Assembly (NCBI RefSeq): GCF_002632615.1
Contig: NZ_NITZ01000003.1
Span: 1-64,000, forward strand
DNA: 64,000 bases
Reading direction: 5' to 3'
Origin: Xenorhabdus miraniensis
GTDB taxonomy: Bacteria; Pseudomonadota; Gammaproteobacteria; Enterobacterales; Enterobacteriaceae
Positions 20,436-31,310 of this stretch are shown piece by piece; the first letter of the stretch is position 1, and every line of letters starts with the position of its first letter. The notes beneath the pieces are model-generated. The model did no database searches. It was not told the origin of the DNA and saw nothing but the letters and a program-made list of their open reading frames with translations. Both the position numbers and the translations under genes were made by a program.

Positions 20436-21521
20436 ATGGCAGGCAATAGTATTGGGCAGTTCTTTCGTGTTACCACGTTTGGCGAATCTCACGGAATCGC
20501 ATTGGGATGTATTGTGGATGGTGTTCCTCCGGGCATTGCTATCACAGAAACTGATTTACAAATCGACTTAGACAGACGCCGTCCCGGAACTTCCCGTTAT
20601 ACAACACAGCGTCGGGAGCCTGATCAAGTTCGCATTCTTTCGGGGGTTTTTAACGGAGTAACGACAGGGACCAGCATTGGCCTGATAATCGAAAATACTG
20701 ATCAGCGCTCACAAGATTACAGTGCGATTAAAGATGTTTTCCGCCCGGGACATGCTGATTATACCTACGAACAGAAATATGGACTGCGTGATTATCGTGG
20801 CGGTGGGCGCTCCTCTGCTCGTGAAACCGCTATGCGCGTTGCGGCAGGAGCGATTGCCAAAAAATATCTGCTTGAAAAACATGGCATTCGTATTCGTGCC
20901 TGCCTGACTCAGATGGGTGATATTCATTGCGAATTGAAAGATTGGGCACTGGTCGAACAGAACCCTTTTTTCTGTCCTGATAAGAGTAAATTGACTCAAC
21001 TTGATGAATTACTGCGGACACTGAAAAAAGAAGGCGACTCTATTGGTGCGAAAGTCACGGTAGTTGCCGAAAATGTTCCTGCGGGATTGGGAGAGCCGGT
21101 TTTTGATCGTCTGGACGCAGATATTGCTCATGCTTTGATGAGTATTAACGCGGTGAAAGGCGTTGAAATTGGTGACGGTTTTGGTGTCGTTAACTTACGT
21201 GGCAGTGAAAACCGCGATGAAATAACAATGCAGGGATTCACTAGTAATCATGCCGGCGGCATTTTGGGTGGAATTAGCAGCAGCCAGCCGATTATTGCTC
21301 ATATCGCCCTGAAACCAACATCCAGCATTATGGTGCCAGGCAAAACAATCAACCGCCAGGGAGAAGAAGTGGATATGGTGACCCGTGGCCGCCATGATCC
21401 TTGTGTGGGTATCCGTGCTGTCCCTATCGCAGAATCCATGATGGCGATAGTGCTGATGGATCATTTGCTGCGTCAGCGAGCGCAATGTGCTGACGTGATA
21501 CCTCCGCTTCCGCGTTGGTAA
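20436..21521 (+). CDS. aroC: Chorismate synthase AroC
   Basis: Last step of the shikimate pathway: EPSP to chorismate, needing reduced FMN. The 361-residue protein has the expected signatures [31 protein letters not shown] and [14 protein letters not shown]. The ATG follows an AGGGTAGGA ribosome site. In E. coli mepA follows; here yfcA follows directly and no mepA is seen. Confidence 0.97.
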   Translation: MAGNSIGQFFRVTTFGESHGIALGCIVDGVPPGIAITETDLQIDLDRRRPGTSRYTTQRREPDQVRILSGVFNGVTTGTSIGLIIENTDQRSQDYSAIKDVFRPGHADYTYEQKYGLRDYRGGGRSSARETAMRVAAGAIAKKYLLEKHGIRIRACLTQMGDIHCELKDWALVEQNPFFCPDKSKLTQLDELLRTLKKEGDSIGAKVTVVAENVPAGLGEPVFDRLDADIAHALMSINAVKGVEIGDGFGVVNLRGSENRDEITMQGFTSNHAGGILGGISSSQPIIAHIALKPTSSIMVPGKTINRQGEEVDMVTRGRHDPCVGIRAVPIAESMMAIVLMDHLLRQRAQCADVIPPLPRW

Positions 21522-21600
21522 TGAAGATACTAATATGTATTTCGATTGACACCGAAAGATATCGTAATAATTGGCAAGCAGTTTTCTGGTGAAATGAATA

Positions 21601-22401
21601 ATGGAATGGTTATCATTGGGTCTTGATATTTACGGTTTTCTCTTTTTGGTGGCAATAGTTGCGGGGTTTATTGATTCCATTGCTGGTGGGGGAGGGTTAT
21701 TAACCATTCCCGCTCTATTATCAGTAGGTATTTCTCCTGTCCAAACATTGGCGACGAGTAAACTTCAGGCTGTAGGTAGTTCGTTCTCTGCCAGCCTTTA
21801 CTTTATTCGTCGTAAAGTCGTGGATTGGCGCTCCCAGCGTTTTGCTATCTTCATGACAATGCTTGGAGCCATGTTGGGTGCTTTGCTGGTTCAATTCGTG
21901 TCACCGGATTTTTTGCGTTATTTATTGCCAATATTAGTGATGCTCATTGGCCTTTACTTTTTATTGGTGCCCAATATTGGAGCAGAAGATCGGCAACGTC
22001 GCCTTGGCCCAATTGCATTTGGTTGCCTCACAGGGTGTGGAATAGGTTTTTATGACGGAGTGTTTGGGCCGGGAGCGGGATCTTTTTTCGCACTATGTTA
22101 TGTCATGCTCTGTGGATACAATTTGGCGAAAGCGACAGCCCATGCCAAGGTACTGAACTTTGCTTCTAACATTGGTGCCTTAGGCTTCTTTATTATTGGC
22201 GGTCAGGTTTTATGGCTGGTGGGTTGTGTGATGCTGATAGGGCAAATGATAGGTGCCCGGTTAGGTGCTGGTTTAGTGCTGAGTAAAGGGCAAAAACTGA
22301 TCCGCCCAATGTTAGTAACAATATCTTTTTTGATGAGCATCAAACTTCTCTATGATCATCATGGAGATACTATCCGCTCTTGGTTGGCATTTTATTTTTG
22401 A
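21601..22401 (+). CDS. yfcA: TauE/SafE-family membrane protein YfcA
   Basis: Inner-membrane protein of 266 residues with about eight hydrophobic segments. The family motif GFIDSIAGGGGLLTIPALL is at the N-terminus and its second-half counterpart GFYDGVFGPGAGSF is at about 148. The family is thought to export sulfite or other organosulfur anions; the substrate of YfcA is not known. It is followed after 22 bp by epmC. Confidence 0.9.
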   Translation: MEWLSLGLDIYGFLFLVAIVAGFIDSIAGGGGLLTIPALLSVGISPVQTLATSKLQAVGSSFSASLYFIRRKVVDWRSQRFAIFMTMLGAMLGALLVQFVSPDFLRYLLPILVMLIGLYFLLVPNIGAEDRQRRLGPIAFGCLTGCGIGFYDGVFGPGAGSFFALCYVMLCGYNLAKATAHAKVLNFASNIGALGFFIIGGQVLWLVGCVMLIGQMIGARLGAGLVLSKGQKLIRPMLVTISFLMSIKLLYDHHGDTIRSWLAFYF

Positions 22402-22423
22402 TTTTAGGATATTGCATTAATAC

Positions 22424-22975
22424 ATGACTGCACATCATTATCAACAACTGATTGAAATTTTTAATAATTGCTTTAGCGATGACTATAACACCCGCTTGAT
22501 AAAAGGTGATGATGAACCGATTTACCTGCCGGCAGATGATGAAGTGAGCTATAACCAGATTGTATTTGCCCATGGTTTTTATGCCAGTGGATTACATGAA
22601 ATTTCACATTGGTGTATTGCGGGTGAAGAACGTCGCAAACTGGTTGATTTTGGTTATTGGTATTGCCCTGATGGACGTGATGCTCAAACACAGGGAGAAT
22701 TTGAAAAAGTGGAAATCAAACCGCAGTCGTTGGAATGGTTATTTTGTGTTGCGGCGGGTTTCCCCTTTAATATTAGTTGTGACAACCTCGAAGGGGATTT
22801 TGAACCTGATCGCTTTGCCTTTCAGCGAAAAGTGCATGCGCAAGTTATGCAATACCTTGAAAATGGAATACCCACACGAGCAGCAAGCTTTATTCAAGGT
22901 CTACAATCGTTTTACAATACGCCTTCACTAAAAGCAGAACATTTTCCTTATCCGGAAGATCCTTTTGCTAATTGA
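22424..22975 (+). CDS. epmC: Elongation factor P hydroxylase EpmC
   Basis: EpmC (YfcM) hydroxylates the beta-lysylated lysine of elongation factor P, completing the modification that helps ribosomes through polyproline. The 183 residues carry the conserved [20 protein letters not shown] stretch, with a metal-binding-like HEISH, and [10 protein letters not shown]. The gene is within yfcA-epmC-yfcL. EpmA and EpmB are not in this window. Confidence 0.93.
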   Translation: MTAHHYQQLIEIFNNCFSDDYNTRLIKGDDEPIYLPADDEVSYNQIVFAHGFYASGLHEISHWCIAGEERRKLVDFGYWYCPDGRDAQTQGEFEKVEIKPQSLEWLFCVAAGFPFNISCDNLEGDFEPDRFAFQRKVHAQVMQYLENGIPTRAASFIQGLQSFYNTPSLKAEHFPYPEDPFAN

Positions 22976-22997
22976 AATTGATTTTGAGGAAAAGATA

Positions 22998-23273
22998 ATG
23001 CTCGCAGAGTTTGAAACACGCATCCTGGCGCAAATTGATGACATGGTTGAACATGCCAGTGATGACGAATTATTTGCTGGTGGATACCTCCGTGGGCATT
23101 TAACGTTGGCAGTTGCTGAATTAGAGCAAGAAGGGGCAAACACCGTTGAACAGCTTCATCAGCGTGTGGAAGAAAGTGTCCATAAAGCGATTAAAGCGGG
23201 AGAACTGACCCCGCCAGATCAAGTTTTGGTTTTGGCTACTTGGCAGAAACTGCTGGATAGTGCGCAAGTTTAA
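22998..23273 (+). CDS. yfcL: YfcL family protein
   Basis: Small cytoplasmic protein of 91 residues with no known function, conserved next to epmC. It is recognised by [10 protein letters not shown] and the [25 protein letters not shown] region shared with E. coli YfcL. The ATG at 22998 follows TGAGGA; the frame open from 22965 overlaps epmC and is unlikely. A terminator follows. Confidence 0.9.
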   Translation: MLAEFETRILAQIDDMVEHASDDELFAGGYLRGHLTLAVAELEQEGANTVEQLHQRVEESVHKAIKAGELTPPDQVLVLATWQKLLDSAQV

Positions 23274-23300
23274 TTCATTGATACAGAAATAATTCTAATG

Positions 23301-23330
23301 AGGGCTATTTATGTAGCCCTTTATTTTTTT
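23301..23330 (+). terminator. Terminator after yfcL
   Basis: AGGGCTA / TAGCCCT stem with a 6-base loop, followed by a T-rich tract. Confidence 0.85.
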
Positions 23331-23968
23331 CTGATGGTTCGAGGTAATTGACCATCCACGATTACAAAAAAATTCGTGGTGCTTCTCAATAATTAGAATA
23401 AATAGCGAAAATCCAATTTTTATTGATCTTTTCATAGTGAATATCGAGTACAGTTACTTTAGCTTTAATAGATTGGATGTAATGAAATCGATATTAAATA
23501 GAAAAGTAATACGCTATTTTTTATAGTGTTAGAATAATTTTCCATATGACATTAAAATAATATAAAAACATAGTATGTTTTAAGGGGGTGAACAGAAATG
23601 TTGTTTTTTTATTTAAAACAATCAAATTGTTAGTGGAACGACTGATGATTAAAATAAACAGGAGTGTTAGAGTAATGATAAAACAGAGTAGAAAATAGAA
23701 TGTTTTCTTACCTAATTAAGTAACTTGAATGAATAAACAAAATATCGATGTGAATACACTATTAGCCCAATGTGCCATGAGAGCTGTCTTCCAGAAAGGA
23801 AAGAAGAACAATCGTAATTAGCGACATGAAACCTTAATAGATCGCTAAAAGTCTAATAGATTAGAGGAACAATTATAAAAAAAGTATAGATAACATTTCA
23901 TCTTAGAAAAGAGATTGATTTTTCTCAAAAAATGGAAACTGGAAAAGGATACATCAGGAGATGGTGTT
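23331..23968. other. AT-rich spacer without a convincing gene
   Basis: About 640 bp, clearly richer in A+T than the flanking backbone genes, with stop codons in every frame. A 30-codon frame at 23730 is the longest candidate and is not convincing. E. coli has only a short spacer between yfcL and mnmC, so this looks like acquired or eroded DNA. It may hold the promoter of the coiled-coil gene that follows. Confidence 0.6.
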
Positions 23969-24502
23969 ATGAAACAGAAAATGAGTTCTGTTCAAAATGA
24001 ATATGGATATTGTTCCGCAAATAACAACATACTTTTGTTACCTGAATCGATAAGTTATAACTCCTTAAAATTTGGTTGGAAAAAGGCAATGAGTACAACA
24101 TTGGAAAAAAGAGTTGAAAATCTGGAATCGGATACTGCACAAATAAAAACAGATGTTGCTGTTATAAAATCAAATTATGCAACAAAAGCGGATATTGAGA
24201 CCGTTAGTTCATTGGTTCATAAAGAAATAGCTACTGTACGTAATGATATGACAAATGAAATGATATCTATACGTGAGGATATGTCTTTCATGAAACAAGA
24301 CATTGGTTTTATGAAACAGGATATTGATTTTATGAAAAAAGATATTCTTTACATTAAAGAGGATATTTCTTCCATGAGGAAAGAAATTTCATCTATTCAT
24401 GTAAGTGTATCAGATAAAATAGTGGCGCAAACCAAGTGGATGGTAACAATGATGTTTGGTCTTTCCGGCATAATTCTTGCTGCAATGAAGTTTATGTTTT
24501 AA
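23969..24502 (+). CDS. Coiled-coil protein with a C-terminal membrane anchor, unknown function
   Basis: I do not recognise the family. The 177-residue frame has a long charged coiled coil with a repeating xxMKQDIxF unit of seven residues (about residues 100-145). It then has one hydrophobic segment at the very end ([22 protein letters not shown]). This layout resembles small phage or toxin-associated membrane proteins of the DUF1640/XhlA sort, but that is only a resemblance. The ATG at 23969 has a good AGGAG at 23956. A start at 24089 ([15 protein letters not shown]) would remove a poorly conserved-looking leader and cannot be excluded. It lies alone in an AT-rich insert between yfcL and mnmC. 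Confidence 0.6.
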   Translation: MKQKMSSVQNEYGYCSANNNILLLPESISYNSLKFGWKKAMSTTLEKRVENLESDTAQIKTDVAVIKSNYATKADIETVSSLVHKEIATVRNDMTNEMISIREDMSFMKQDIGFMKQDIDFMKKDILYIKEDISSMRKEISSIHVSVSDKIVAQTKWMVTMMFGLSGIILAAMKFMF

Positions 24503-24728
24503 TTACCCACTAAAAATAAAAGACTTTACATTTGAAGCTGCTTATCCCATTAATTGTTTAGTATTGAAGGTCGTTTTGGATTTTCAGCTGCTTACTGAAT
24601 CATGACGTCATATATTTCAAAGTGAAATTGACTACGGGTTTGCGGAAGAACAACGCTGTGCAATAAAATGGTTGATCTCTACACCTGAGCATTGTGCTGG
24701 TTTTTAAGAATGAAAATACTGGTGTTTC

Positions 24729-24763
24729 ATCAGACACCCTGTTTTCTATGCAGGGTATCTGAT
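24729..24763. terminator. Hairpin downstream of mnmC
   Basis: Arms ATCAGACACCCTG and CAGGGTATCTGAT (13 bp with one mismatch) around a 9-base loop, 19 bp beyond the mnmC stop. There is no clean T tract on either strand, so termination is likely but not certain. The rest of 24503-24781 shows nothing I can name. Confidence 0.5.
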
Positions 24764-24781
24764 ATAGATGAGTCAATACCT

Positions 24782-26833
24782 TTAAGATCTTTCTGTCTTA
24801 ACAGATTTGCCCCGTAACAACTTTCTCACCCAAAAGCGATTGGGATGTAAAGCTGCTAATGTTTCATCATCTAGAGGTAAGGCTTCTCCAAAAATTTGAC
24901 TAGCTAATAATTCAGCACTCAAAGGAGCAGAACATAATCCACGGGAACCTAGCGCACCAATAACAAATAGATTAGGGTAACAAGGCGATTCTTCAATAAT
25001 TTCATCAGACTGTATCTGGTGAGGTAAATTTGCATATTTCTCTATGATGTCATTTAAAACAGGAACGTTTCCAACCATTGGCATATGATCCCGAATGACA
25101 CACCGTATACCTTGGCGGGATTTTTCTTCTGAGATATCAACTTCCTGTACCCAATCAACATCAGGAAAACATTTCAATAAACGATCACGGTTTTCTTGCT
25201 GTTCAATAGAAGAGTACAGTGTATCTAATTGCTGGCGTTGGTAACTGGCACCAATACAGTGATATTGATTATTGGGATTCGCGGGAGTCATATAACCATC
25301 GTAACACAGTACACTTTTCAGTTGCCTGAGACTGTTTGTGGTTGGGATATGGCTCACTTGACCGCGAACAGCAGTGACTGGCAGTTTTTTCGTTTGTTCG
25401 AACTGCGGCAGACAGTGACCATTGGCAATGATAACGGCGTTATGATTTTTGTATTGTAGGCTTTCCTTATATTCAATCTGCAATTGCCAACGGTTTTCAT
25501 TTTGAATGAGCTGTGTCACTTTGTGATTAAAGTTAACCCGCATACCACGTTGCTCAGCAAGTTTTATGACTTTCTGGGTTAATTGTGCAGGGTATAACCA
25601 GCCTCCTTGTGGGTAGTGAATGCCACGATAATTAACGTCCAATCCACTGACATGACTCAATTGTTGGCGATCCATCTCAACCGCAATGGCTGCTGGCCAT
25701 TCTGTTTGCAGCATTTTGTTAATTTTATTATTGCTCTTTTCATCATAAGCTAATTGACTGACACCACACCATTGGTGGTCAAATGGCACATTGTCATCAA
25801 TCAATTGATCATACTGACGTCGGGCAAACGTAAATGCTGATGTGAAGAAACGCTCTAGTGGATCGTCATTGCCAGTTAGTAAGGGATAAAGGGCTCCCTG
25901 CTGGTTGCCGGATGCATTCTGTGCGGGTTGTTCGTCTTGGCAATATAGTGTGACTTTTGCTCCGCGGCGCAATAAAGCGAGAGCAGTTAATGCACTTGCG
26001 ATACCGCCACCGATAATAGCTATATCATCGGGATGGGTGGCGGCTTGGCGAGAAAACCATGGCATGTGGGATAAAGTAAGAGAAGCATTTTCTGATGGGG
26101 ATAAAGCGCCTGTCAGCATCTCTCTTTTGCGTCCAAATCCTTTAACCTTTGTGACAGTAAAACCTGCACCCTGCAATCCTCTGCGAACTGTTCCGGCGGA
26201 TGTAAAAGTTGCAAACGTACCCCCGGGGCGGCAAAATTTTGCCATTGCAGCGAACAACTGTTCGCTCCACATTTGTGGGTTTTTAGACGGCGCAAAACCA
26301 TCTAAAAACCAGGCATCAACTTTTCCAATCAGATTCGAATTTATTTTAGGTAAAAGATCATTTACATCCCCAAACCAAAGATCCAATGTGATTGCACCAT
26401 TATCCAAAATTAATCTATGGCAACCTGCAAGCGCTAAGGGCCATTGCTGACATAATTGATCAGAAAAGGCCTGAAGTTCTGGCCAACGTTGGTGTGCAGT
26501 TTTTAGATCTGCTGGCTTTAATGGGTATTTTTCAAAACTAATGTAATGAAGTCGCTTTAAAGAAGCTTCAGGATTTTGCTGTCTGAAAAAAGAAAACGAG
26601 CGCCAAAAAGTAAGAAAATTCAATCCAGTACCAAACCCAGTTTCCGCAATGACGCAATCTGAGCGGGGGTGTGTATTAAAACGATCAGGAAAATTATTAC
26701 CTTTTAAGAATACATATAAAGTTTCTTCCAAGCCATCTTGATTTGAAAAATAAACATCATCAAACTGCTCAGAAACAGGTGTACCCTGTTCATTCCAACT
26801 TAGGGTTGCGCTGTTGATAGCACTGTTTTTCAC
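24782..26833 (-). CDS. mnmC: Bifunctional tRNA wobble-uridine enzyme MnmC
   Basis: Completes mnm5s2U34 in tRNA. The C-terminal FAD domain removes the carboxymethyl group and the N-terminal methyltransferase adds a methyl group. The 683-residue protein has the SAM site [14 protein letters not shown] (about 65-80) and [15 protein letters not shown]. The oxidoreductase part starts near 270 with the dinucleotide motif [18 protein letters not shown] and ends with [15 protein letters not shown]. It is divergent from fabB, as in E. coli. Confidence 0.96.
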   Translation of the reverse strand: MKNSAINSATLSWNEQGTPVSEQFDDVYFSNQDGLEETLYVFLKGNNFPDRFNTHPRSDCVIAETGFGTGLNFLTFWRSFSFFRQQNPEASLKRLHYISFEKYPLKPADLKTAHQRWPELQAFSDQLCQQWPLALAGCHRLILDNGAITLDLWFGDVNDLLPKINSNLIGKVDAWFLDGFAPSKNPQMWSEQLFAAMAKFCRPGGTFATFTSAGTVRRGLQGAGFTVTKVKGFGRKREMLTGALSPSENASLTLSHMPWFSRQAATHPDDIAIIGGGIASALTALALLRRGAKVTLYCQDEQPAQNASGNQQGALYPLLTGNDDPLERFFTSAFTFARRQYDQLIDDNVPFDHQWCGVSQLAYDEKSNNKINKMLQTEWPAAIAVEMDRQQLSHVSGLDVNYRGIHYPQGGWLYPAQLTQKVIKLAEQRGMRVNFNHKVTQLIQNENRWQLQIEYKESLQYKNHNAVIIANGHCLPQFEQTKKLPVTAVRGQVSHIPTTNSLRQLKSVLCYDGYMTPANPNNQYHCIGASYQRQQLDTLYSSIEQQENRDRLLKCFPDVDWVQEVDISEEKSRQGIRCVIRDHMPMVGNVPVLNDIIEKYANLPHQIQSDEIIEESPCYPNLFVIGALGSRGLCSAPLSAELLASQIFGEALPLDDETLAALHPNRFWVRKLLRGKSVKTERS

Positions 26834-26950
26834 AATAATTCCCGTATGCTGATAAGAATAATATAGGGATTTTAACGGCCTTCATTTGGTTGTACCACCC
26901 ATGGGTGAGCTGCGGAGGGTTTAGTCCAGATCAATTTTCCACATATTTTA

Positions 26951-26967
26951 ACCTGATCGGACTTGTT
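26951..26967 (+). promoter_or_regulatory. FadR-like activator site upstream of fabB
   Basis: ACCTGATCGGACTTGTT agrees with the FadR consensus at nearly all informative positions. It lies just before the FabR-like palindrome, the same arrangement I recall upstream of E. coli fabB, where FadR activates. Confidence 0.8.
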
Positions 26968-26969
26968 CG

Positions 26970-26985
26970 GCGTACAAGTGTACGC
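26970..26985. promoter_or_regulatory. FabR-like operator upstream of fabB
   Basis: GCGTACAAGTGTACGC has 7-bp perfect arms and a 2-base centre. FabR binds a site of this kind at fabB and fabA in E. coli and represses unsaturated fatty-acid synthesis when unsaturated acyl chains are abundant. It ends 51 bp before the fabB start. Confidence 0.8.
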
Positions 26986-27036
26986 TAAAGTGCGGGTGAA
27001 AAAATCCCGCGGGTAAACATATTGATGAGGTAAGTA

Positions 27037-28251
27037 ATGAAACGTGCAGTAATCACTGGTCTGGGTATTGTTTCCAGTATTGGTAATAACCAGAAAGAGG
27101 TACTGGAGTCTCTGAAAGAGGGCCGTTCCGGGATAACTTTCTCAGAAAAATTTAAAGAGATAGGAATGCGCAGCCATGTTTGGGGTAATGTAAAACTGGA
27201 TACATCTGGTTTGATTGACCGCAAAACTCAACGTTTTATGAGTGACGCATCTATTTATGCTTATCTGGCAATGGATGAGGCGATTAAAGATTCTGGCTTA
27301 TCCGATGAACAAGTCTCTAATCTTCGCACGGGACTGGTTGTGGGTTCAGGAGGCGGTTCGCCGTATAATCAGGTTGCTGGTTCTGATGGGATGCGCGCCC
27401 GTGGATTGCGTGGCGTTGGGCCATATATGGTTACGCGCGCAATGGCTTCCGGTGTGTCAGCTTGCTTAGCAACTCCTTTTAAAATCAAAGGCGTTAACTA
27501 CTCCATCAGCTCTGCCTGCTCAACTTCTGCACATTGTATCGGTCATGCTGTTGAATTAATCCAACTTGGCAAACAAGATGTTATTTTTGCTGGAGGTGGT
27601 GAAGAATTAAGCTGGGAAATGGCATGTGAATTCGATGCGATGGGCGCGCTGTCTACCAAGTATAATGAAACACCAGAACAGGCTTCCCGTACTTATGATC
27701 AGAACCGTGATGGTTTTGTCATTGCAGGCGGTGGCGGTATTGTTGTTGTTGAAGAATTAGAGCATGCCTTAGCCCGTGGCGCACATATTTACGCTGAAAT
27801 TGTGGGTTATGGTGCAAACTCAGATGGTGCGGATATGGTTGCACCTTCAGGAGAAGGTGCTGTGCGCTGTATGAAGATGGCATTGGATGGTGTTGAAGGA
27901 GAGGTGGATTACATCAATACCCATGGAACTTCGACGCCGGTTGGTGACTTGAAAGAACTGGAAGCTATCAGAGAAGTTTTTGGTGATAACACACCTGCCA
28001 TTTCCGCCACTAAGGCGATGACTGGGCATTCTTTAGGCGCTGCTGGTGCTCACGAAGCGATCTACAGTTTGTTGATGTTGGAGCATGGCATTATTGCACC
28101 AAGCATCAATATTGAAGATTTAGACGAAAAAGCTCTGGGCATGAATATCATCACTGAACCTACCGAACGCGAGCTAAGGACGGTAATGTCCAATAGCTTC
28201 GGATTCGGCGGTACAAACGCATCCCTGGTGATGCGCAAGTATTCAGACTGA
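27037..28251 (+). CDS. fabB: 3-oxoacyl-ACP synthase I FabB
   Basis: Elongating ketoacyl-ACP synthase required for unsaturated fatty-acid synthesis. The 404 residues contain the nucleophile Cys161 in [14 protein letters not shown] and the two histidines in [12 protein letters not shown] and [12 protein letters not shown]. It ends with [15 protein letters not shown]. The gene is monocistronic, with overlapping FadR-like and FabR-like sites upstream that balance saturated and unsaturated chains. Confidence 0.97.
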   Translation: MKRAVITGLGIVSSIGNNQKEVLESLKEGRSGITFSEKFKEIGMRSHVWGNVKLDTSGLIDRKTQRFMSDASIYAYLAMDEAIKDSGLSDEQVSNLRTGLVVGSGGGSPYNQVAGSDGMRARGLRGVGPYMVTRAMASGVSACLATPFKIKGVNYSISSACSTSAHCIGHAVELIQLGKQDVIFAGGGEELSWEMACEFDAMGALSTKYNETPEQASRTYDQNRDGFVIAGGGGIVVVEELEHALARGAHIYAEIVGYGANSDGADMVAPSGEGAVRCMKMALDGVEGEVDYINTHGTSTPVGDLKELEAIREVFGDNTPAISATKAMTGHSLGAAGAHEAIYSLLMLEHGIIAPSINIEDLDEKALGMNIITEPTERELRTVMSNSFGFGGTNASLVMRKYSD

Positions 28252-28288
28252 TTTTTTAAATACTGAAAAAATTATCAGTTAAAATGAA

Positions 28289-28346
28289 AGCCAATCCATT
28301 AACTATGTACATTAACTAAGTAAGTGTATGACTATGTGGATTGGCT
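28289..28346. terminator. Long-range inverted repeat between fabB and tctA
   Basis: Arms AGCCAATCCA (28289) and TGGATTGGCT (28337) are perfect over 10 bp and followed by ATTTTAATT. It lies between two converging genes and may terminate both. The 38-base loop makes it less certain. Confidence 0.5.
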
Positions 28347-28353
28347 ATTTTAA

Positions 28354-29862
28354 TTATGATGCCGTGGTTTTATTACGGCGTTTCTTAATGGTTCCTAAAG
28401 CAAGTGGAATAATAATCACTAATATCGCCAAGATCAGAAGAACCTGAGCAATTGTGCTGCTCCACAGTATGTCAAAATCCCCATTACTGATTGATAGCGC
28501 CCGGCGTAAATTTTGCTCCAGCATTTCACCTAATACGAATCCCAAAATTAGTGGCGACATTGGGAAATTCATTTTTCGGAGAATGTAACCGAAAACACCT
28601 AGCCCAACCATCAATATAAGATCAAATGTAGTACTGTGAACAGCATATACCCCAACCGCGGAAATAATTGCTATTGATGGAACCAGAAACCACAGCGGAA
28701 TACTTAGCATACGGGTAAACATCCCAATCATCGGGATATTCATAACCAGTAACAAAACGTTAGCGATCAGTAAAGCGGCAATAAGTCCCCAAACAATATC
28801 AGGTTGTTCTGTGAACATAGCAGGGCCGGGAGTGATGTTATAAAGCGTCAAAGCGCCTATCATTACTGCTGTTGTGCCTGATCCCGGTACACCGAGAGTG
28901 AGCATAGGGATGAATGAACCACATGCTGAAGCATTATTAGCAGCTTCTGGTGCTGCGACACCTCGAATATCTCCTTTGCCAAAAGAGTCACTGTTGCCAC
29001 TAATCCGTTTTTCTGTCATGTATGTGATTGCACTAGCGATTGTTGCCCCAGCTCCGGGTAATATACCCACGAAAAAACCAATCACAGAGGAGCGTAAGGT
29101 TGGCCCTACACAAGCCGCTGCTTCTTTTCTATTGAACAGTAGGCGGCCTGTTTTACTTATCACTTTTTGTCCCGCAGAAGTGCTTTCCAGCATCAACAAA
29201 ATTTCACTGACTGAAAACAAACCAATAACGACAACAATAAATTGAATACCGTCAGAAAGGTGTACGCTATCAAAAGTGAAACGATAAACGCCTGTATTAG
29301 AATCCACGCCAACAGTTGCTAAACCCAGGCCGATCAAGGCGGCCAATAATGATTTTACCGGGTTTTGGCTCATCATACTGCCGAGACAGGCAATGGCAAA
29401 AACCATCAGTGCAAAATACTCAGCAGGCCCAAATGCTAAAGACCATTGCGCCAGAAGAGGGGCAAACAAGATGATACCAGTGATAGCTAAAAGCGAACCG
29501 CAAAATGAACTGACAGCAGAGATAGAAAGTGCAACACCGGCTCGCCCTTGTTTTGCCATCGGATGACCATCAAGGGCTGTCATGATGGCGGCAGCATCTC
29601 CCGGTACATTTAGCAGGATTGAAGAGATACGGCCCCCGTATTCACAACCAATGTAAACAGTTGCCAATAAAATCAGGGCTGATTCAGCAGGTAATTTTAA
29701 TGCAAAAGCGAGTGGCAGTAAGATCGCAACCCCATTAATAGGGCCAAGACCGGGTAGTAATCCAACAACAGTACCAATAAAACAACCAATTAATGCAATG
29801 ACTAAATTCTGGGGGACTAATGCAACTTCGAATCCCTGGCTCAGATATACCCAAGTATCCAT
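28354..29862 (-). CDS. tctA: Tripartite tricarboxylate transporter, large membrane subunit TctA
   Basis: The 502-residue membrane subunit has about 12 hydrophobic segments and the family motifs GLLPGLGPINGVAILLPLAF near the N-terminus and GVPGSGTTAVMIGAL near 330. With TctB and TctC it imports citrate-like tricarboxylates using an ion gradient. The ATG at 29862 follows AAGGAG; the open frame to 29907 overlaps tctB. It is the last gene of tctC-tctB-tctA. The exact substrate cannot be read from sequence. Confidence 0.92.
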   Translation of the reverse strand: MDTWVYLSQGFEVALVPQNLVIALIGCFIGTVVGLLPGLGPINGVAILLPLAFALKLPAESALILLATVYIGCEYGGRISSILLNVPGDAAAIMTALDGHPMAKQGRAGVALSISAVSSFCGSLLAITGIILFAPLLAQWSLAFGPAEYFALMVFAIACLGSMMSQNPVKSLLAALIGLGLATVGVDSNTGVYRFTFDSVHLSDGIQFIVVVIGLFSVSEILLMLESTSAGQKVISKTGRLLFNRKEAAACVGPTLRSSVIGFFVGILPGAGATIASAITYMTEKRISGNSDSFGKGDIRGVAAPEAANNASACGSFIPMLTLGVPGSGTTAVMIGALTLYNITPGPAMFTEQPDIVWGLIAALLIANVLLLVMNIPMIGMFTRMLSIPLWFLVPSIAIISAVGVYAVHSTTFDLILMVGLGVFGYILRKMNFPMSPLILGFVLGEMLEQNLRRALSISNGDFDILWSSTIAQVLLILAILVIIIPLALGTIKKRRNKTTAS

Positions 29863-29872
29863 CGTTATCTCC

Positions 29873-30304
29873 TTAGCTGAGCCAACTGCCGACTGGCAAT
29901 GTGACATCTAACAGGCGATCAAAGGTAAAAAAGAGCGAAATACCAAGAAATATGCCAGATATGATCGCTGCCGAAAGCGTAGCGTTAAATAACGATGCTA
30001 CGCTGATGGTCAATAATGTTGTTGCCAGAGGAAACCCCAGCCACTCAAACGACCAGGCATAAATGATTAGTGAGGCAATCAACAAAACTAAGCGACGTAA
30101 TACTTGTATTGTCGGCCATTGTATGGAGTCAGGTTTTTTAAATAGCAACAGTAATGCACAGAATGCCATTAATGAAATGATAGTTATTGGAAATGGGCGA
30201 GGCCCCAAGGGTTCATAACTGTATTCGCTATGGATCCCCCAGCCAATGACCAGCCCTATCCCACATAGCACCAGCCATATGGCAGCAAAAATACGATCGC
30301 TCAT
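29873..30304 (-). CDS. tctB: Tripartite tricarboxylate transporter, small membrane subunit TctB
   Basis: Small membrane subunit of 143 residues with four hydrophobic segments, low sequence conservation and the size usual for TctB. It lies between tctC (13 bp upstream) and tctA (10 bp downstream), and this three-gene order is the main support. Confidence 0.88.
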   Translation of the reverse strand: MSDRIFAAIWLVLCGIGLVIGWGIHSEYSYEPLGPRPFPITIISLMAFCALLLLFKKPDSIQWPTIQVLRRLVLLIASLIIYAWSFEWLGFPLATTLLTISVASLFNATLSAAIISGIFLGISLFFTFDRLLDVTLPVGSWLS

Positions 30305-30317
30305 GATGCTACCCCTG

Positions 30318-31310
30318 TTATTTTGCTAAACCAAAGGATTTGGCCATTTCGTGATACTGAATAACCTGTTTTTTCACATAATCATCCAGTTCTTTGCCTG
30401 TCATATTCAATTCAAATAACCCGCGTAATTCGCGTTGTTTTTTGAACTCCGCAGTTTGCTGTAACGTCTTAAAGGTATCTACCCACCACTGATATTGCGC
30501 ATCAGAGACTTTGGGTCCCATATAAAAACCACGAATAACTGGCCATACGAGGTCATATCCCTGTTCTTTTGCCGTTGGAATATTTGCCAACTCACCATTC
30601 AGGCGTTTATCTGCATAGATAGCCAGTATGCGGATTTTATCCCCATTGAGATAAGGTAAAGTTTCACTCAGATCACCGGAAACAACTTGAATATGATTGC
30701 CTAAAAGGGCTGTGATAGGTTCGCCACCACCTTCAAATGCGACATAGCGCATTTTGCGGGGATCAATACCGACTTCTTTCGCCAATAATGCTGTTTTCAT
30801 CCAGTCCTGACTACCGATAGAGGCACCTGCACCAAACACAATGCTGTCGGGCGCTTTTTTGAAAGCCTCCATCAAATCTGACAAAGTTTTGTAAGGAGAA
30901 TCCTGACGTACAGCAATCATACCGTAGTCTGTACCGACGCTCGCCAGCCAGCGCACATCATTCACGTTGTAGCGACCGAACTTTCCTTGAGCAAGATTCA
31001 ACAGGGAACCACCAGAAAAAGCGACGACAGTGCCGGGTTCAGCAGGCCGCTGAGCAATGATGGCATTGTAGGCAACAGCACCGACACCACCGGGCATGAA
31101 TGTGACCCGCATTGGAGAGTTGATGATTTTGGTTTCCAATAATGAAACCTGAATGAGTTTGCAGGTTAAGTCAAAGCCTCCACCGGGCTTGGCTGGCGCG
31201 ATACATTCGGTTCTATTGGGAGCATCGGTTCTATTGGGATCAGAAGTTGCAAAAGCACTGGTACAGAGAAGTAGACTTGCAGCAGTTAATAAGGTTTTGA
31301 ATATTTTCAT
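30318..31310 (-). CDS. tctC: Tripartite tricarboxylate transporter, periplasmic binding protein TctC
   Basis: Periplasmic substrate-binding protein (Bug/TctC family) of 330 residues. It has a clear signal peptide (MKIFKTLLTAASLLLCTSAFA) and motifs CIAPAKPGGGFDLTCKLIQ and MPGGVGAVAYNAI, which line the ligand pocket in this family. It is the first gene of the tct operon and divergent from tctDE. The 297-bp divergent spacer (31311-31607) should hold both promoters and TctD sites; I see no clear repeat there. Confidence 0.92.
   Translation of the reverse strand: MKIFKTLLTAASLLLCTSAFATSDPNRTDAPNRTECIAPAKPGGGFDLTCKLIQVSLLETKIINSPMRVTFMPGGVGAVAYNAIIAQRPAEPGTVVAFSGGSLLNLAQGKFGRYNVNDVRWLASVGTDYGMIAVRQDSPYKTLSDLMEAFKKAPDSIVFGAGASIGSQDWMKTALLAKEVGIDPRKMRYVAFEGGGEPITALLGNHIQVVSGDLSETLPYLNGDKIRILAIYADKRLNGELANIPTAKEQGYDLVWPVIRGFYMGPKVSDAQYQWWVDTFKTLQQTAEFKKQRELRGLFELNMTGKELDDYVKKQVIQYHEMAKSFGLAK

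Noticed and set aside
23730..23822. 30-codon plus-strand frame (MNKQNIDVNTLLAQCAMR...) in the AT-rich spacer
   Set aside because: Too short, no clear ribosome site and no recognisable family; could be a fragment but cannot be supported.
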